From NCBI GenBank assembly GCA_902616905.1, contig CACMUP010000009.1, positions 1-56,773 on the forward strand: a stretch of 56,773 bases of DNA, given 5' to 3'. Numbering within the stretch: position 1 is the first letter of the stretch; each line of letters opens with the position of its first letter. Under the pieces are notes generated by a model. That model was not told where the DNA came from and made no database searches. It worked only from the letters and a program-made list of their open reading frames with translations. Position numbers and translations under genes: made by a program. Shown here piece after piece: positions 53,860-56,773 of the stretch. The stretch comes from an uncultured Bacteroidota bacterium (GTDB lineage: Bacteria; Bacteroidota; Bacteroidia; Flavobacteriales; Flavobacteriaceae).

Positions 53860-55375
53860 TTTTAAGACTTTTTTAAGGTTATCTAAATTATTTTTAGTAA
53901 GCTTTCTTTTTGAAGGAATTTATGGTCAAGTAAATTTCGCAGATCAAAACAAGCTTAATGTAATTCTGATTTTGGTGGATGACCTTAAGCCTACTTTAGG
54001 GATTTATGGAGATTCCTTTTCAAAAAGTCCTAATATCGACCGCCTTGCTGCGGAGGGACTTAGATTTAACTTGGCATATGCAAATCAGGCCGTTTGTGCT
54101 CCTTCTAGATATAATCTGATGTTAGGGAAAAGGTCAACCTCAACAGGTTTATACAGATTTGGAGTAAACTTTAGGGATGTTTACCCAGAAATTGAAACCT
54201 TACCTCAAATATTTAAAAATAATGGATATCATACTGAGTCAATAGGTAAGGTTTATCATATTGGTCATGGAAACATAAATGACGAGCAATCATGGAGTGT
54301 TCCTCACCGTAGTGATAAGGTTATAGAATATATTCTTCCAAAAAGTAATAATTATGAACTAACAAGAGAGGAAGCATATTTTGAAAATTATAATCTGTAT
54401 TCTAAAGAAAAAATTGATATAAATAAATTATCAAGGGGTGCTGCATGGGAGTCGCCAGATGTTTTGGATGAAGCCTATGCAGACGGCAGAATTGCAAGAC
54501 ACGCTATTAATAGATTAAGATACTTAAGTCAAAGTAAAAACCAACCCTTTTTTCTTGCGATTGGATTTGTTAGACCGCACCTTCCGTTTAGTGTGCCAAA
54601 AAAATATTGGGATTTATATCAAAAAGACAAACTCCCACAACCACAATTTGAAAGACCTCCAAAGGATGCACCAAAATACGCTGTAAAAAGGGGAGGTGAA
54701 ATAAATAATTTTAGACCCATAGATCCATCAAAGACATTGCTAAGTAAAGAACTTAAACAAAATTTAATTCACGGTTATTATGCAAGTGTTAGCTATATGG
54801 ATGAGCAAATGGGTCGAGTAATGAAAGAGGTTAAAAGACTTAAACTTGATAAAAATACAATAATAATTTTGTGGGGGGATCATGGTTGGCATTTAGGTGA
54901 TCACGGGATATGGACAAAGCACACTAATTATGAACAAGCAACAAGGATACCTTTGATTATAAAAGCACCTGGTTACACATCAAAAAATACTCAATGTAAT
55001 CAGACAGTTGAGACTGTTGATCTTTACCCAACTTTAACCGATTTAGCAAATTTGAAAAGAAAATCGCCAATTCATAAACTTGACGGAAAAAGTTTGGTTC
55101 CAATAATTAAAGATTCGCTAATTGATCTAAAAGATCATATTTATCATTCATATATTAGAAAAGGAAACCTTGGAGAAGCAATAAGAGGCATTAGGTACAG
55201 AATGGTCCGTTGGACTAATTTAACAAATAAAAATAAAATCGAATATGAATTATATGATTACAAAGAAGATCCTAGCGAAAGAATTAATATTGCTAAAGAA
55301 AGAAAAAAAATTTTAAATTTTTTTTTAGAAAAATTAAATTCTTATCCAGCTGCTAAAAAACCCATTTTAAAGTAA
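53849..55375 (+). CDS. S1-type sulfatase 10, iduronate-2-sulfatase-like, secreted
   Basis: I chose the ATG at 53849, giving 508 residues; further in-frame ATGs at 53840 and upstream lie inside GH2. It overlaps the GH2 end by 11 bases, which suggests translational coupling. A signal peptide ends near FEGIYGQ. LVDDLKPTLGIYGDSF and WGDHGWHLGDHGIWTKH are the S1_7 (iduronate-2-sulfatase-like) pattern, and the formylglycine site is C-A-P-S-R at Cys83. It is the only one apart from sulfatase 2 without a lipobox. Confidence 0.92.
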   Translation: MSSNFKTFLRLSKLFLVSFLFEGIYGQVNFADQNKLNVILILVDDLKPTLGIYGDSFSKSPNIDRLAAEGLRFNLAYANQAVCAPSRYNLMLGKRSTSTGLYRFGVNFRDVYPEIETLPQIFKNNGYHTESIGKVYHIGHGNINDEQSWSVPHRSDKVIEYILPKSNNYELTREEAYFENYNLYSKEKIDINKLSRGAAWESPDVLDEAYADGRIARHAINRLRYLSQSKNQPFFLAIGFVRPHLPFSVPKKYWDLYQKDKLPQPQFERPPKDAPKYAVKRGGEINNFRPIDPSKTLLSKELKQNLIHGYYASVSYMDEQMGRVMKEVKRLKLDKNTIIILWGDHGWHLGDHGIWTKHTNYEQATRIPLIIKAPGYTSKNTQCNQTVETVDLYPTLTDLANLKRKSPIHKLDGKSLVPIIKDSLIDLKDHIYHSYIRKGNLGEAIRGIRYRMVRWTNLTNKNKIEYELYDYKEDPSERINIAKERKKILNFFLEKLNSYPAAKKPILK

Positions 55376-55395
55376 AACAAAATACACTTATTAAT

Positions 55396-56773
55396 ATGAA
55401 AAATTTTTTACATTTTGCAATCATTTGCTTTTTAATTTCGTGCTCTAAAAAAAATAATGTAAAATCCGACCATCCAAATTTTATATTCATTTTAGCCGAT
55501 GATCTTGGTTATGGTGAATTAGGGGTTTTAGGACAAAAAATAATTGAAACACCAAATATTGATCAATTAGCAAAAGATGGAATGATTTTAACCAATCATT
55601 ATTCTGGTTCTCCAGTATGTGCTCCAGCTCGAGCTGTTTTATTAACTGGTTTGCATACTGGAAATAATCCAATTAGAGGAAATGATGAATGGAAAGAACG
55701 TGGGGATGTTTGGAGTTTTGAAGAGATGTTTAAAAACTCTGAGCTTGAAGGTCAGCGTCCCTTACCAGATTCAACAATTACTGTTGCTAGTTATTTAAAA
55801 TCAAACGGTTACAAAACTGGAATGGTTGGTAAATGGGGTCTCGGCGCACCAAATACAAGTAGTATTCCAAATAACATGGGTTTTGATTTTTTTTATGGAT
55901 ATAATTGTCAGAGACAAGCTCATACACTTTACCCAACCCATTTATGGAAAAATAAAGAAAGAGATATCTTAAAAAATATTGTGGTTGACAAAGGGAAACT
56001 CAAGGAAGGTCTTGATCCATATAATTCTGAAAGCTATAAGCTTTATAATCAGAATGATTATGCTCCGACCTTGATGCATAAACAAGCATTAAAATTCCTT
56101 GATAAAAATAAAGATGATAAATTTTTTCTTTATTATGCGAGCCCACTACCACATCTTCCTCTTCAAGCTCCAAAAAAATGGGTTGATTATTACAGAAAGA
56201 AAATAGGAGAAGAAAACCCATATATTGGGGATAGCGGATATTATCCTAACCAATTCCCAAAGGCTACATATGCGGGAATGATATCATATTTAGATGAACA
56301 AGTGGGTGAAATTGTTTCAAAACTAAAAGAAATTGGAAAATATGACAATACAATAATTATTTTTACAAGTGATAATGGTCCAACTCATGTAGAGCAAGTT
56401 GATATTAATTTTTTTAATAGTGCTGGAATTTTTGTTAACTCAAAAAAAACTGTAAAAGGTAGTGTTAATGAGGGTGGAATTAGAGTTCCTACTATTGTAA
56501 CATGGCCTAAGAAAATAAAGAGTGGAACAAAATCGGACCACCCATCTACCTTTTATGATTTCTTTGCAACAGTTTCTGATATCGTAGGAAATCCTCTTTA
56601 CAATAAAACAGACGGTCTTTCTTATTTACCAAGTTTGATAGGTAAAGATCAAAAGGAGCATGACTATCTTTATTGGGAATTTACTGGTTATGGAGGCCAA
56701 CAGGCGATCCGAATTAATCAATGGAAGGGTATTAAACGAGATTTATTTAAAGGCCCTTCTAATCTAGAATTAT
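55396..56773 (+). CDS. S1-type sulfatase 11, lipoprotein (cut by window end)
   Basis: From the ATG at 55396 the frame is open for 459 codons to the end of the window, so the 3' end is missing. The lipobox ends CFLISCSKK. Motifs are FILADDLGYGELGVLG, the formylglycine site C-A-P-A-R at Cys75 (with Ala, not Ser or Thr, in the fourth position), LLTGLHTGNNPIRGN, and IIFTSDNGPTHVEQVD. The long insert after HTGNNPIRGN (DEWKERGDVWSFEEM, then EGQRPLPDSTITVASYL) is typical of arylsulfatases of this type. It lies 20 bases after sulfatase 10 in the GH2 operon. Confidence 0.92.
   Translation, partial: MKNFLHFAIICFLISCSKKNNVKSDHPNFIFILADDLGYGELGVLGQKIIETPNIDQLAKDGMILTNHYSGSPVCAPARAVLLTGLHTGNNPIRGNDEWKERGDVWSFEEMFKNSELEGQRPLPDSTITVASYLKSNGYKTGMVGKWGLGAPNTSSIPNNMGFDFFYGYNCQRQAHTLYPTHLWKNKERDILKNIVVDKGKLKEGLDPYNSESYKLYNQNDYAPTLMHKQALKFLDKNKDDKFFLYYASPLPHLPLQAPKKWVDYYRKKIGEENPYIGDSGYYPNQFPKATYAGMISYLDEQVGEIVSKLKEIGKYDNTIIIFTSDNGPTHVEQVDINFFNSAGIFVNSKKTVKGSVNEGGIRVPTIVTWPKKIKSGTKSDHPSTFYDFFATVSDIVGNPLYNKTDGLSYLPSLIGKDQKEHDYLYWEFTGYGGQQAIRINQWKGIKRDLFKGPSNLEL

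Noticed and set aside
1-56773. CRISPR arrays, tRNA or rRNA genes and intact insertion sequences
   Set aside because: No regularly spaced direct repeats, cloverleaf-like sequences, rRNA-like stretches or transposase motifs were seen by eye; short elements could still be missed.

Overview
The window is a low-GC stretch of chromosome from a member of the Bacteroidota, most likely a marine Flavobacteriia-type organism. The evidence is the gliding-motility lipoprotein GldJ, the type IX secretion outer-membrane protein PorV, SusC/SusD, many short lipoprotein signals ending in a Cys after a hydrophobic run, and near-absence of Shine-Dalgarno sites. All reading was by eye; no database search was run, so family names rest on recognised motifs.

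Region 1 (1-14207) is core metabolism and envelope: glycine decarboxylase GcvP, a FabH-like ketoacyl synthase, an MlaE/MlaF-type ABC pair, then on the minus strand pdhA-pdhC (pyruvate dehydrogenase E1 alpha and E2), an SDR and a SprT-like protein. porV and gldJ are divergent. murF starts 3 bases after the U tract of the gldJ terminator. Region 2 (14210-18091) is an acetate-use module: DUF4212 small subunit, VC_2705-type sodium:solute symporter, acetyl-CoA synthetase. Region 3 (18100-26640) is mixed accessory DNA: an M14 zinc peptidase lipoprotein, an apparently exported SAM methyltransferase, DUF2237, a cupredoxin, DUF423, an acyltransferase-SGNH hydrolase fusion, an SMP-30 lipoprotein and several very small genes (a Cys-rich 40-mer, a 28-residue CDGSH protein, small membrane peptides).

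Region 4 (26947-56773, cut by the window end) is a polysaccharide utilisation locus dominated by sulfatases. I count eleven S1-type sulfatases, all carrying the Cys-x-Pro-x-Arg formylglycine motif, against only two glycoside hydrolases (GH43 and GH2), one SusC/SusD pair and one formylglycine-generating enzyme (FGE) that itself has a lipoprotein signal and the catalytic Cys pair. No polysaccharide lyase and no HTCS, ECF sigma or other regulator lies inside the window.

Inferred working model: SusC/SusD import a heavily sulfated glycan, the lipoprotein and periplasmic sulfatases (activated by the local FGE) strip sulfate groups at many distinct positions, and GH2 with GH43 remove neutral sugars. 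The SMP-30 lipoprotein at the left edge may handle a lactone product. The genes fall into several transcription units: FGE plus one sulfatase (minus), susC-susD-two sulfatases (plus), sulfatase-sulfatase-GH43-sulfatase (minus, 51500 to 45773) and GH2-sulfatase-sulfatase (plus, from 51589). Most notable are the sulfatase to hydrolase ratio, the exported FGE, a GH43 whose general-acid Glu reads as Gln, a perfect 20-bp palindrome just upstream of susC, and a repeated leader in front of two genes.
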